DNA of 41,193 nt from Deltaproteobacteria bacterium (GCA_007693585.1 REDH01000159.1:1-41193), one strand, 5' to 3'; shown: positions 1-8,604, counted from the first letter of the stretch. The notes: generated by a model from the letters alone, not told the origin. Numbers and translations are program-made.

Positions 1-24
1 CGCCCCCCCCTGCCGCCCCTCTCC

Positions 25-1068
25 ATGGCCCACGTCCTCCTCACCGGCGCCAGCGGATTCCTCGGTCAGCACCTCGCCGCAGGCCTCCATGACGCCGGAC
101 ACACCGTCCGCGCACTCGTCCGCTCGCCCGAACGCGCCGCACCCGTCGCCCCCCTCCTCGACGACCTCGTCACCGGCGACCTCACCCGCCCGGAGACCCT
201 GCCCCCAGCCCTCGCCGACATCGACGCCGTCGTCCACGCCGCCTGCGCCGTCCAGGGCACCTTCGACAGCGCCTCCGACGCCGAACGCGCCTTCCAGGCC
301 GTCAACGTCGACGGCACCCGCCACCTCCTCGACGCCATCCGCCGCCACACCCCCCCCCCCCCCCGCCTCGCCCCCCTCTCCTCCACCGCCGCCGTCGGCC
401 CCCCCACCGCCACCGAGCTCGACGAGTCCACCCCCTCCCACCCCCGCACCCCCTACCAGCGCTCCAAACGCGCCGCCGAAGAGCTCGTCCTCGACCGCAT
501 CGCCCACCACCGCCTCGACGCCCTCCTCCTGCGCCCGTGCGTCATCGCCGGGCCCGGGAAACCCCGCTCCGAGCTCCTCACCCTCCTCCGACTCGTCCAC
601 CGCGGCCTCTTCCCCGCCATCGGCCCGGCCCTCCTCGCCCGCAAACCCCTCGTCCACGTCGACGACGTCGTGCAGGCCACCCGCCTCGCCCTCCACGCCG
701 ACACCGCGCAACTGCACCCCGACCGGCGGACGTTCTTCATCACCTCCGGCGAGCCCCACACCCTCGGCGACATCGTGCGCGCCGCCGGCCGCGTCATGGG
801 CGTCTCCCGCACCCACCTCCCCATCCCCCTCCCCGCCGCCCGCGCCGCCGCCTCCGCCCTCGAAGGCCTCGCCCGCCTTCACCCCGACTGGAACCCCCCC
901 CTCACCCACGACCGGATCGACCTCCTCACCGCCGACCGCTTCCTCCGCATCGACCACGCCCGCCAGCACCTCGGCTACCGGCCCACCCACACCGACCCCG
1001 AGGCCATGCTCCGCGACACCGCCCAGTGGCACCGCAGCCGCGGCGAACTCCCCCCACGACGACCATGA
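25..1068 (+). CDS. NAD(P)-dependent epimerase/dehydratase (extended SDR)
   Basis: A 347-residue extended short-chain dehydrogenase/reductase. The N-terminal Rossmann motif TGASGFLG is at residues 7-14 and the catalytic Tyr-x3-Lys is Y144/K148 (YQRSK). Members of this family act on nucleotide sugars, dihydroflavonols or 3-beta-hydroxysteroids; the exact substrate cannot be read here. The adjacent glycosyltransferases suggest sugar or lipid modification in the cytoplasm. No clear Shine-Dalgarno sequence precedes the ATG, which is only 24 bases from the window edge, so an upstream gene may be translationally coupled. The stop overlaps the next start (ATGA), so the two genes are probably one transcript. 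The third codon position is almost always C, and a 15-C run lies inside the gene at 350-364. Family is confident, substrate unknown. Confidence 0.9.
   Translation: MAHVLLTGASGFLGQHLAAGLHDAGHTVRALVRSPERAAPVAPLLDDLVTGDLTRPETLPPALADIDAVVHAACAVQGTFDSASDAERAFQAVNVDGTRHLLDAIRRHTPPPPRLAPLSSTAAVGPPTATELDESTPSHPRTPYQRSKRAAEELVLDRIAHHRLDALLLRPCVIAGPGKPRSELLTLLRLVHRGLFPAIGPALLARKPLVHVDDVVQATRLALHADTAQLHPDRRTFFITSGEPHTLGDIVRAAGRVMGVSRTHLPIPLPAARAAASALEGLARLHPDWNPPLTHDRIDLLTADRFLRIDHARQHLGYRPTHTDPEAMLRDTAQWHRSRGELPPRRP
350..364 (+). repeat. 15-nt homopolymeric C tract inside the SDR gene
   Basis: Fifteen consecutive C residues encode part of a Thr-Pro-Pro-Pro-Pro-Arg stretch (about residues 109-114) just before the second half of the Rossmann fold. 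The frame stays open at this length. It is the longest homopolymer I saw in the window; an 8-C run occurs near 894 and a 9-C run near 1800. Confidence 0.97.
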
Positions 1069-1862
1069 CCCACACACCCGTCCTCGAACGCGAGCCGCCC
1101 GGCATCACCTACGACCGCCTGCGCCTCGACCGCCTCCTCACCCGCATCGCCCACCAGCACGGCGTCGCCTCCGCCCTCGAGATCCCCTCCCGCGGCGCCA
1201 AGGCGATGGGCGGCCTCTACTCCCTCGCCCTCGCCCGCGCCGGCGCCGACGTCACCCTCCACGACCCCGACCCCCACGCGCGCGACGCCTGGCACCGCCT
1301 CCACCTCCAGCACCGCCTCCACACCCTCCACGCCCCCGACCTGCCCCGCCTCCCGACCGCCGACCACGCCTTCGACCTCGCCTGGAACTTCGTCACCCTC
1401 GGCGACGCCCCCGATCGCCCCACCCTCCTCGCCGAGATGGCCCGCTCCGCACGCCTCGTCCTCACCGTACACTGCAACGGACACAACTGGGGCTACCCCT
1501 GGCACCGCTTCCTCCACCGCCTCTTCCGCGTGCCCTGGAACCACGGCGACACCGACTGGTTCTTCCCCGACACCGTCCGCGACGCCCACCGCGCCGCCGG
1601 CCTCGAACCCCTCGCGCTCGGCTACCTCGACATGCCCTGGTGGCCGGACCCCCCCGGCTTCCGCGACATGCGCCTGCACCTCGGCCTCGTCGAGGAGAAC
1701 CCCCACACCCGCTGGACCGCCCCCATCGAGGACATCTACCGCGGCGACAACATCCCCCTCCCCCTGCGCGTCCTCTCGCGCATCGAGGACGGCCCCGTGC
1801 CCCCCCCCGTGCGCACCGTCTTCAGCCACCTCTTCTTCGTGCTGTCCCGCTCCCCCGGGTGA
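1065..1862 (+). CDS. SAM-dependent methyltransferase-like protein
   Basis: A 265-residue protein. Its ATG overlaps the stop of the SDR gene (ATGA at 1065-1068), which indicates translational coupling and fixes the start. The layout resembles a class I methyltransferase: a first beta strand and loop (ALEIPSRGAKAMGG), an acidic residue after strand 2 (LHDPDP), then FDLAWNFVTLGD where the methyl-acceptor region usually lies. The glycine-rich motif I is degenerate (no GxGxG), so catalytic activity is uncertain. There is no signal peptide. The 3' end overlaps the convergent GT4 gene by 41 bp. A role in modifying a glycan or lipid intermediate is inferred only from position. Confidence 0.7.
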   Translation: MTHTPVLEREPPGITYDRLRLDRLLTRIAHQHGVASALEIPSRGAKAMGGLYSLALARAGADVTLHDPDPHARDAWHRLHLQHRLHTLHAPDLPRLPTADHAFDLAWNFVTLGDAPDRPTLLAEMARSARLVLTVHCNGHNWGYPWHRFLHRLFRVPWNHGDTDWFFPDTVRDAHRAAGLEPLALGYLDMPWWPDPPGFRDMRLHLGLVEENPHTRWTAPIEDIYRGDNIPLPLRVLSRIEDGPVPPPVRTVFSHLFFVLSRSPG

Positions 1863-2982
1863 CCGCCTCCACCAGCGCGCCCCACCCCGGGCCAGCCGCC
1901 GCACGACGCGCCTGCGCCTCCACCGCCGCCCAGCCCTCCGCGGGCCCCGTGCGCACCCGCCACATCCGCTCCAGCACCTCCGCCAGCGCCGCGGCGTCCC
2001 CGACGGGGGACAGGAATCCCCCGCCCCCCTCCCCCACCACCTCCGTCAGACCCGGCACCCGCGTCCCCACCACCGGCCGGCCGAACGCCAGCGCCAGCGC
2101 CGCCACCCCACTCCCCGTCGCCTCGCGGTACGGAAGCGCCACCGCATCCGCCGCCGCGAACAGCCCCGCCACCTCCGGCTCCGGCACGTACCCGGTGCGC
2201 AGGTCCACCGCGCCCCGCAGGTCCGGCCGCGCCACCCGGGCGCGCAGCGCCGCCTCTTCGCCGTAGCACTCGCCGCGCACCACGAGCTCCACCGCGGAAC
2301 CGCGGGCCCGCGCCAGCGCCACGGCCTCCAGCAGGTCGTCGAGCCCCTTGTACGGCCGGATCAGGCCGAAGAAGAGCAGCCGAAGCGCCCCGTCCGCCCC
2401 GCCGCCGGGTCGACCCGCCGCCGGCGTGGGAGCGGCCTCGCCCGTGAACTGTGCGTAGGGCGGGTGGTGCACCACGACCGCGTGAGAGCGGAGCGTGCGG
2501 GGCAGACGGTCGCGCTCGGCGGCCGACTGCACCACCACGCCATCGGCGAGCCGCCCGGCGGCCTCGACGAGCGGCCCCGCCAACGGGACGCCCTCGTGGG
2601 GGCGGACGTTGTGCACGAGGAGCGTCGTCCGGGCCCCGGCCGCGCGCCCGGCCCCCAGCGCGCTCAAGGCGCACAGGGCGAAGAACGGGTGCCACCACTG
2701 GAAGGCCACGGCATCGGGCCCGAGCGCGCGGATGCGCGCGGCGAGGCGCAGGTTCCGGTCCGGGCGCAGCGGGTCGGCGAGGCGTTCGGCGTGCACGGCC
2801 CAGGCGGGCCGCACGCGCTCGAACTGCGAGACTCCCGGGAAGAACCGCTCCGGATAGAGCCGGCGATAGCCGAGGACGTGGGCATCGTGTCCGGCGTCCA
2901 CGAGGGCGCGGGCGAGGGCGGCGGTGTGGTGGGCGATGCCGCCGCGGTGGGGCCAGGCCGGGCCGACGAGGGCGACGCGCAC
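1822..2982 (-). CDS. Glycosyltransferase family 4 (GT-B fold)
   Basis: A 386-residue retaining glycosyltransferase. The N-terminal domain opens VALVGPAWPHRGGIAHHT, the acceptor-side glycine loop typical of GT4. The C-terminal donor domain has FFGLIRPYKGLDDL and then REATGSGVAALALAFGRPVVGT. The second Glu of the common E-x7-E motif is absent; other GT4 subgroups with an SGV-type loop also lack it. The start is GTG at 2980-2982, preceded by AAGGAG about 10 bases upstream. It is the last gene of a minus-strand operon with the radical SAM, GT2 and GT-C genes (55 bp after the radical SAM stop). It probably adds a sugar to a lipid-linked intermediate at the cytoplasmic face. The 3' end overlaps the convergent methyltransferase gene. 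Confidence 0.88.
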   Translation of the reverse strand: MRVALVGPAWPHRGGIAHHTAALARALVDAGHDAHVLGYRRLYPERFFPGVSQFERVRPAWAVHAERLADPLRPDRNLRLAARIRALGPDAVAFQWWHPFFALCALSALGAGRAAGARTTLLVHNVRPHEGVPLAGPLVEAAGRLADGVVVQSAAERDRLPRTLRSHAVVVHHPPYAQFTGEAAPTPAAGRPGGGADGALRLLFFGLIRPYKGLDDLLEAVALARARGSAVELVVRGECYGEEAALRARVARPDLRGAVDLRTGYVPEPEVAGLFAAADAVALPYREATGSGVAALALAFGRPVVGTRVPGLTEVVGEGGGGFLSPVGDAAALAEVLERMWRVRTGPAEGWAAVEAQARRAAAGPGWGALVEAVTRGSGTARRRGG

Positions 2983-3037
2983 GGATCACCCTCTCCTTCG
3001 CTGACGCCGACGCGCGTGCCGCACGCCGTGACGAGGA

Positions 3038-4261
3038 CTACTCGGCGGCATCGGCAGCGGTGGCAGCGGGCGGCGCGGCCGGTGCCGCGCCGCGGACGCG
3101 CTCGCGCAGGGCCTCGAAGCGTGCGCGGGCGACGGTCCCCGCCACGCGGGCCATGGACCGTGGGGAGAGGAGCATGTTGCCGTAGGCCTGGTTGGCGAGC
3201 GGGCAGTCGCACTCGCGGCGGCGGATGGAGGCGCGCACTTCGGCGGCGCGTTCGGAGTGCCACAGTCGCCAGAAGTCGTAGTCGACCTCCTTGAGGTTGC
3301 CGAGGCTCTTGCTGTCGGCGAGGATCGCGCAGGGCCACAGCTCTCCGTAGGGGGAGATGTGGGCGTTGGAGAGTCCGGCGTAGCAGGGGATGACCTGGGT
3401 GCGGTCGCGGAGCCAGCGCCGGGTGATGTCGTAGTACTCGTGGCGCATGCCCTGGGTGAGGAGCTCCATGCCGCGCGCGGACTTGAGGCGTTCGAAGGTC
3501 TCGTCGCGAAACGGCTGGATACCGCGGTCGTACGCCTGGTGGGTCGGGGTGATGCCGCTGCCGAGGTTGCGCATCTCCTCGCGTTCCTCGGCGACCTCGG
3601 AGATGTAGGTGTCCACGTCGAAGGCGCGGGCCTGGGCGATGATCTGCGGCAGCTCGTGGATGTTCATGGTGGAGATGACGGTGCCGACGCCCACGCGGAG
3701 GTGGTCGTGGCGCTGCCGGAGGTCGCGCAGGAGGCCGAGGGTCCGCACGAGCTTCTGCCAGTTGCCGGCGACCCCGCGGACGACGTCGTGCCGTTCGCCG
3801 ACGCCGTCGAAGGAGGGCTTGAGGGTCAGCTTCACGCCGTCGGGTCCCCACTGGCGCATGCCGACGAGGATCTCCTCGGTGAGGCGGGTGACGCGTTCGG
3901 GGTTGAGGGCGTTGGTGGGGATGTGGACGACGCCGGGGCGGAGGTGTTCGCAGGCGAGCCGGACGATGTCGACGATGTCGCGGCGCAGGAAGGGTTCACC
4001 GCCGGAGATGTTGAAGAAGTAGACCTGGCCGACGGTGCGGAAGATGCGTTCGATCTCGTCGAGGGTGAGCTCGTCCTTGAGGCGCTCCTTCTCGGCGGGA
4101 TAGATCTTCCAGATGTCGCAGCTCTGGCAGCGCGAGTTGCACTTGTAGGTGATGGAGAGCGTGAGGTTGAGCGGCGCGGGGGGCTTGCCGATGCCGCTGT
4201 AGGCGAGGCGGTAGCGGGCCAGCTTGGGCACGACCTCCTCGGCGGTTCGTCGCAGGCTCAT
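3038..4261 (-). CDS. Radical SAM protein with SPASM-like C-terminal cysteines
   Basis: A 407-residue radical SAM enzyme. The 4Fe-4S cluster motif Cx3Cx2C is C41/C45/C48 (KCNSRCQSC), followed by GGEP at residues 87-90, which contacts SAM. A second cysteine group (C293, C311, C351, C353) lies in the C-terminal third around AHISPYGELWPC and resembles a reduced SPASM/twitch auxiliary-cluster domain. The family makes a 5'-deoxyadenosyl radical; SPASM members modify peptides, sugars or cofactors. There is no B12-binding domain. The start overlaps the GT2 stop (ATGA at 4258-4261), so expression is coupled to a glycosyltransferase. I infer modification of a sugar or lipid carrier, but a peptide substrate cannot be excluded; no precursor-peptide gene is visible nearby. 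Confidence 0.88.
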   Translation of the reverse strand: MSLRRTAEEVVPKLARYRLAYSGIGKPPAPLNLTLSITYKCNSRCQSCDIWKIYPAEKERLKDELTLDEIERIFRTVGQVYFFNISGGEPFLRRDIVDIVRLACEHLRPGVVHIPTNALNPERVTRLTEEILVGMRQWGPDGVKLTLKPSFDGVGERHDVVRGVAGNWQKLVRTLGLLRDLRQRHDHLRVGVGTVISTMNIHELPQIIAQARAFDVDTYISEVAEEREEMRNLGSGITPTHQAYDRGIQPFRDETFERLKSARGMELLTQGMRHEYYDITRRWLRDRTQVIPCYAGLSNAHISPYGELWPCAILADSKSLGNLKEVDYDFWRLWHSERAAEVRASIRRRECDCPLANQAYGNMLLSPRSMARVAGTVARARFEALRERVRGAAPAAPPAATAADAAE

Positions 4262-5292
4262 GGGGGGGACTCTCTTGCGGGGGGAGTATCCGAGACCTCT
4301 TCCGGGGCCGTCGCGGGGGCGCGGGGAGCGGCGGCCCGTGTCTCCGGCGCGGTGGCCGCGCCGTCGAAGCCGTGCCGGCGCCGGACGGGCACGCGGGTGC
4401 CCTTGCGATGGTAGTGCCAGGTCATGAGTTCCGCCAGCAGGCCGAAGGAGAGCACCTGGACGGAGATGACGAGCAGGAGCACGCCGAGGCTGAGGAGGGG
4501 GCGTCCGCCGATGGCGTGGCCCTGGATCCAGAGCACGCTGAGCCAGGCGAGGACGGCGACGCCGAGGACGGCGAGCAGGAGTGCGCCGATGCCGATCAGG
4601 TGGAGGGGCCTGCGCCGGTACCGGGTGATGAAGAGGACGGTCATGAGGTCGAGGAGGCCACGGACGAACCGGCCGGCGCTGTATTTGCTGCGTCCGAACC
4701 TGCGGGGCCGGTGGTTGGTCCTGACCTCGGAGACGATGAAGCCTGCGCCGTCGGCGAGGACGGGGATGTAGCGGTGCATGTCCCCGTAGAGGATCAGCTC
4801 GTCGACCACCTCTCGCCGGTAGGCCTTGAGGCCGCAGTTCATGTCGTGCAGGGGCAGGCCGGTGAGCACGCGTGCGGTGGCGTTGTAGAGGCGCGACGGC
4901 AGGGTCTTGGAGAGGGGGTCCCTGCGGGGATGCTTCCAGCCGGAGACGAGGTCCGCCTCGTCGTCGAGGATGGGCCGGAGGAGCGCGGGAATGTCGGCGG
5001 GGTCATCCTGGAGGTCGCCGTCCATGGTGACGAGGAGCTCGCCCCGGGCGGCGGCGAAGCCGGTCTCGAGGGCGCTGGCCTTGCCGAAGTTGCGGCGCAG
5101 GACGATCCCGCGAAAGCGCGGATCGCGGTGGCACTGGTCATCGATGCGCTGCGGGGTGGCGTCGGTGCTGCCATCGTCCACGAAGAGCACTTCCCAGGGG
5201 AGGTTCTGGGCCTCGAGGGCCTCGACGAGCTCCCCGGAGAGGGGGGCGATCGAGTCTTCCTCGTTGAACACCGGGATCACGACGGACAGCAT
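4258..5292 (-). CDS. Polyprenyl-phosphate glycosyltransferase, GT2 (DPM1/GtrB/ArnC-like)
   Basis: A 344-residue membrane-anchored GT2. The N-terminal GT-A domain begins SVVIPVFNEEDSI, has VDDGSTD at about 38-44 and the metal-binding D91-x-D93 (MDGDLQDD). The FGRSKY segment and two predicted transmembrane helices (about 235-255 and 268-292) are typical of enzymes that transfer a sugar from a nucleotide donor to undecaprenyl or dolichyl phosphate. The Ala/Pro/Arg-rich tail is probably cytoplasmic and disordered. ATG 5292 is chosen because AGGAG lies 8 bases upstream and GT2 homology begins there. An in-frame extension to 6249 is antisense-like noise overlapping the upstream gene. The gap to that gene is 5 bp and the downstream radical SAM start overlaps by 4, so this is a tight operon. 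Likely the donor-loading step for the GT-C protein. Confidence 0.92.
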   Translation of the reverse strand: MLSVVIPVFNEEDSIAPLSGELVEALEAQNLPWEVLFVDDGSTDATPQRIDDQCHRDPRFRGIVLRRNFGKASALETGFAAARGELLVTMDGDLQDDPADIPALLRPILDDEADLVSGWKHPRRDPLSKTLPSRLYNATARVLTGLPLHDMNCGLKAYRREVVDELILYGDMHRYIPVLADGAGFIVSEVRTNHRPRRFGRSKYSAGRFVRGLLDLMTVLFITRYRRRPLHLIGIGALLLAVLGVAVLAWLSVLWIQGHAIGGRPLLSLGVLLLVISVQVLSFGLLAELMTWHYHRKGTRVPVRRRHGFDGAATAPETRAAAPRAPATAPEEVSDTPPARESPP

Positions 5293-5297
5293 CGGGC

Positions 5298-7091
5298 TCA
5301 CTCCTGGACGGGCCTGGTCGGGGGGTTCGGCCTTCCCTCCCGCTCCGCCCGTCGGATCTGTATCAGACGGCGGTACTCGGTGGCGAGTTCCGGATGGCCG
5401 CGCAGGTCGTGGATCTGCTGACGGTGGCGCAGGACGGAAATCTCCGCGTCGGGGCCGCTGCTCTGCGGGGTCACGGCGAGGGCCAGCAGCAGGATGGCGC
5501 CAACAACGCCGAGCCCGGCCAGCGGTCCTGCCGCGTGACGCCCGGCACATGCCCTCGTCCACGCGAGCAGAAGCAGGCCGATCGCGAGGACGAGCTGCAG
5601 CGCGTGGCCGAGCGCCGGGGGGAACCAGCCCCCGAGCACGGTGGGGTTCGGTCCCGCCTCGAGGAGCACGGGCACGATGACCTCGAAGATGGGGTTGGCG
5701 AGGCCATCGGGCATGTGGGCGAAGACGTTCGCTGCGGTGACGTTGAGCAGCGCGCCGTGGAGGCCTGCGGCGAGGAGGAACGCGAGGACGGCGGCATGGA
5801 GCCCGCGCGGCAGGGCCGCGCTGCCGAGCCCTCGCGCGAGGACGAAGGCGAGGAGCGGGAGGAGCACGACGAGGTGGCGTGGGCCCACCGAGACCTGGCC
5901 GGCCTCCCAGTCGGTGAAGGTGGCGATCATCAGGGCGTAGCCGACCACGGTGAGGGGGATGGCGATGCGCCAGCGCAGGGTGGCGGCGGGATCGCGCGCC
6001 ACATGCAGCACCATCGCGAAGGCGACGATCGCCCACGGCGCGTGAAAGAAGAGGCCGCGGCTGGCCCCGAAGGTCAGCCCCCACAGCACCTCCGGGCGGA
6101 GGGCGGACAGGCCGAAGAACCCTTCCGCGATGATCTCCTGATGGGGGGTGTGGGCCTTGTGGGCGTAGGACAGCTCGAGGGGCCCGCCGAACACGAGGGT
6201 GTTCCAGACGAGCAGGGCGATCAGCGGGCCGATGCCGCCGGCGATCCACGGGAGCACCCTGCGGCGTCCTTCGGGGTCGGCGAGGAGGGCGAGCCCCGTC
6301 GCCACCACGAAGAAGGCGGACGGGTACTCGAGCAGCACGGCGCAGCCGAGGGCGAGGCCGCCGAGGAACGGGGCCCGCCAGGGTCCGGAGGGTGTCTCTG
6401 CCGGCCCGGGCGTCTTTCGGACCTCACTCTCCGCAACAGGTCGTGCCGCACCGGGTTCGGCATCGCGCATCCGCCGGGGCCAGCCGAGGGACAGGCCGAG
6501 CCCGGTGAGCACGACGACCCCGACGAGGGCGTGACTCAGGAAGAGGCCCATGTTGGCGAGGAACGGCGAGGCCACGAGCAGCAGCACGAGGGACAGGTCG
6601 AGGCTCGGGGCGGAGAGGAGGCCCCGGGCGAGCACGACCCTGCGCAGGATCAGCAGTCCGAGCAGGACGGGCAGGGTGACGAGCAGCAGGACCAGCGTGA
6701 GGGTCAGGGCCGGGTAGTGTTCCCCGGCCCCGGCGGTGGCGAAGACCCAGGCGACCGGCACCGCGAGCCAGCTCATCAGCGGGGCCTTGTCGAGGAGGTA
6801 GCACCCGTCCCGCACGGCGGCATCGATGTTCGGGAGGAAGCCCGCCTGCTCCCAGCCCGGATAGAAGCGATCGAAGAGCGGGTTCACGCAGGTCTGGCCG
6901 GTCTCGGCCAGCGCCATCGCCGCGTAGACGCGGATGGCCTCGGTGGCCATGTGCACGCCATCCGGATAGCGCAGGGGGAGCGCGCTCACGACGAGCACGC
7001 CCACGAGGGCGAGGATGACAGCGGACGTCCGCCTGGGGTAGGAGGCGGAGGTTCGCGGCGCCCCGGGAGGGCCCGCGTCGGTCTCCTCCAT
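5298..7091 (-). CDS. Multi-pass membrane protein, GT-C/GT39-like glycosyltransferase
   Basis: About 597 residues from ATG 7091 (604 if ATG 7112 is used). It has roughly ten hydrophobic segments and a large first extracytoplasmic loop containing PNIDAAVRD and LLDKAP. These features fit polytopic GT-C enzymes that take sugars from polyprenyl phosphate. It is a clear paralogue of the protein at 8605-10338. Shared blocks are PNID-x-AVRD, LLDKAP, WN-x-L-x-FG, HT-x-H, RG-x4-APW and DWEAG...RHL. A polar insert at about residues 200-225 is specific to this copy. It is the first gene of the minus-strand operon; the next gene (GT2) begins 5 bp after its stop, supporting a donor-synthase/transferase pair. 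Its 5' end abuts or overlaps the divergent GT2-methyltransferase gene, and neither candidate start has a good ribosome site. Confidence 0.8.
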   Translation of the reverse strand: MEETDAGPPGAPRTSASYPRRTSAVILALVGVLVVSALPLRYPDGVHMATEAIRVYAAMALAETGQTCVNPLFDRFYPGWEQAGFLPNIDAAVRDGCYLLDKAPLMSWLAVPVAWVFATAGAGEHYPALTLTLVLLLVTLPVLLGLLILRRVVLARGLLSAPSLDLSLVLLLVASPFLANMGLFLSHALVGVVVLTGLGLSLGWPRRMRDAEPGAARPVAESEVRKTPGPAETPSGPWRAPFLGGLALGCAVLLEYPSAFFVVATGLALLADPEGRRRVLPWIAGGIGPLIALLVWNTLVFGGPLELSYAHKAHTPHQEIIAEGFFGLSALRPEVLWGLTFGASRGLFFHAPWAIVAFAMVLHVARDPAATLRWRIAIPLTVVGYALMIATFTDWEAGQVSVGPRHLVVLLPLLAFVLARGLGSAALPRGLHAAVLAFLLAAGLHGALLNVTAANVFAHMPDGLANPIFEVIVPVLLEAGPNPTVLGGWFPPALGHALQLVLAIGLLLLAWTRACAGRHAAGPLAGLGVVGAILLLALAVTPQSSGPDAEISVLRHRQQIHDLRGHPELATEYRRLIQIRRAEREGRPNPPTRPVQE

Positions 7092-7110
7092 GCTTTCCCG
7101 GTGCTGCTGC

Positions 7111-8586
7111 ATGTCTGCGTCCCGCGCCTCTGCCGCCCTGCGCTCCGTGCGCGGGGCCGAGCCCGCCGATCAGGCCCTGTCGCTGAGCGTAATTGTTCCG
7201 GTCTACAACGAACAGCACTACGTGGAGGCGAGCCTCGATCGGTTGCTGTGCCTGCGGGATCCCCTCATCCGATCCCTGCAGGTGATCGTCGTGGACGACT
7301 GCAGCACCGACGCCAGCCTCGCGGTGGTCCGCCGCGTGGCCGAGCGCGATGCGCGCGTGCAGGTGCTGGCACACCCGCACAACCGGGGCAAGGGCGGGGC
7401 GGTGCGCACGGGAATTGCCGCGGCCACCGGGGACGTGACCGTGATCCACGACGCGGATCTCGAGTACCACCCGGACGATCTCGCGCGGGTCATGGTGCCG
7501 TTCGTCCGCGAGGGCGCGGACGCGGTCTTCGGGTCGCGCTACCTGAGCGCCGAGTATCGGCGGGCGCTGATGTTCCGGCACACCCTGATCAACCGCACGC
7601 TCACCTTCCTGTCCAACCTCGCCACGGACCTCGACCTGACCGACGTCGAGACGTGCTACAAGGCGGTCCGAACGCCCCTCCTTCAGTCCATCCCCCTGCG
7701 CAGCGACGACTTCCGCATCGAGATCGAGCTGGCGGCGAAGCTCGCCAAGCGACGGGCCCGCATCTTCGAGGTGCCGATCCGCTACATGCCGCGGTCGTTC
7801 CAGGAGGGAAAGAAGATCCGGGCGAAGGACGGGGTGCTCGCCCTCGGCGCCATGGTCCACTTCAAGGTCGTCGACGACCTGTACCGGGAGGACGAGTACG
7901 GCTCCCACATCCTGTCGGACATGGAGCATGCCCACCGGTTCAACGAGTGGATGGCGGCCCAGCTCCGGCCCTGGATCGGGGATCGGGTGCTGGAGATCGG
8001 CGCGGGCATCGGCACCCTCACCAACCACTTCATTCCCCGCTCGCGCTACCTCGCCTCGGACATCAACCCCCACTACCTGCACTTCCTGCGGTCCTTCGCG
8101 ACGGGGAAGCCCTACCTCGACGTCCGGCGCATCGACGCCGGCCGGGCGGAGGACTTCGACGGGCTGGAGGGGCAGTTCGACACGGCCATCATGGTGAACG
8201 TGCTCGAGCATGTGGCCGACGACGCGGCGGCGCTCGCCCACCTCCACCGCGCGCTGGAGCCGGGCGGGCGGGCGATCGTTCTCGTGCCCCAGCACCCGTC
8301 GCTCTACGGCACGCTCGACGAGGTCCTCGATCACCGGGAGCGCTACACGGAGGAGAGGCTTCGGCGGTCGATGGTCGGCGCGGGCTTCGAGGTCGAGGAG
8401 CTGCACGACTTCAATCGGCTCTCGGTCCCCGGGTGGTGGCTCAACGGCCGGCTGCTGCGTCGGCGGCACTTCTCCCGCGTGCAGCTCAAGATCCTCAACA
8501 CCCTGATGCCCGTGGCCCGCCGGGTCGACCGCGCGTGGCCCTGGAGCGGCCTGAGCCTGATCGCGGTGGGACGCAAGCCGGGCTGA
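7111..8586 (+). CDS. GT2 glycosyltransferase fused to a class I methyltransferase
   Basis: About 491 residues with two domains. The N-terminal GT2 domain (about 20-250) has LSVIVPVYNEQHYVE, VVDDCSTD, NRGKGGAVRTG and the D-x-D-type HDADLEY, which places it near dolichyl-phosphate mannosyltransferase-like enzymes without the membrane anchor. The C-terminal domain (about 275-490) is a SAM methyltransferase: motif I VLEIGAGIGTLT, acidic SDIN after strand 2 and NVLEHVADD as motif IV. One chain may therefore transfer a sugar and methylate it or its acceptor. ATG 7111 (MSAS...) is chosen to minimise overlap with the divergent gene; ATG 7090 in the same frame would add 7 residues. Neither has a visible Shine-Dalgarno sequence. 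Confidence 0.9.
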   Translation: MSASRASAALRSVRGAEPADQALSLSVIVPVYNEQHYVEASLDRLLCLRDPLIRSLQVIVVDDCSTDASLAVVRRVAERDARVQVLAHPHNRGKGGAVRTGIAAATGDVTVIHDADLEYHPDDLARVMVPFVREGADAVFGSRYLSAEYRRALMFRHTLINRTLTFLSNLATDLDLTDVETCYKAVRTPLLQSIPLRSDDFRIEIELAAKLAKRRARIFEVPIRYMPRSFQEGKKIRAKDGVLALGAMVHFKVVDDLYREDEYGSHILSDMEHAHRFNEWMAAQLRPWIGDRVLEIGAGIGTLTNHFIPRSRYLASDINPHYLHFLRSFATGKPYLDVRRIDAGRAEDFDGLEGQFDTAIMVNVLEHVADDAAALAHLHRALEPGGRAIVLVPQHPSLYGTLDEVLDHRERYTEERLRRSMVGAGFEVEELHDFNRLSVPGWWLNGRLLRRRHFSRVQLKILNTLMPVARRVDRAWPWSGLSLIAVGRKPG

Positions 8587-8604
8587 ACCGACCCGGGTCG
8601 TAAC

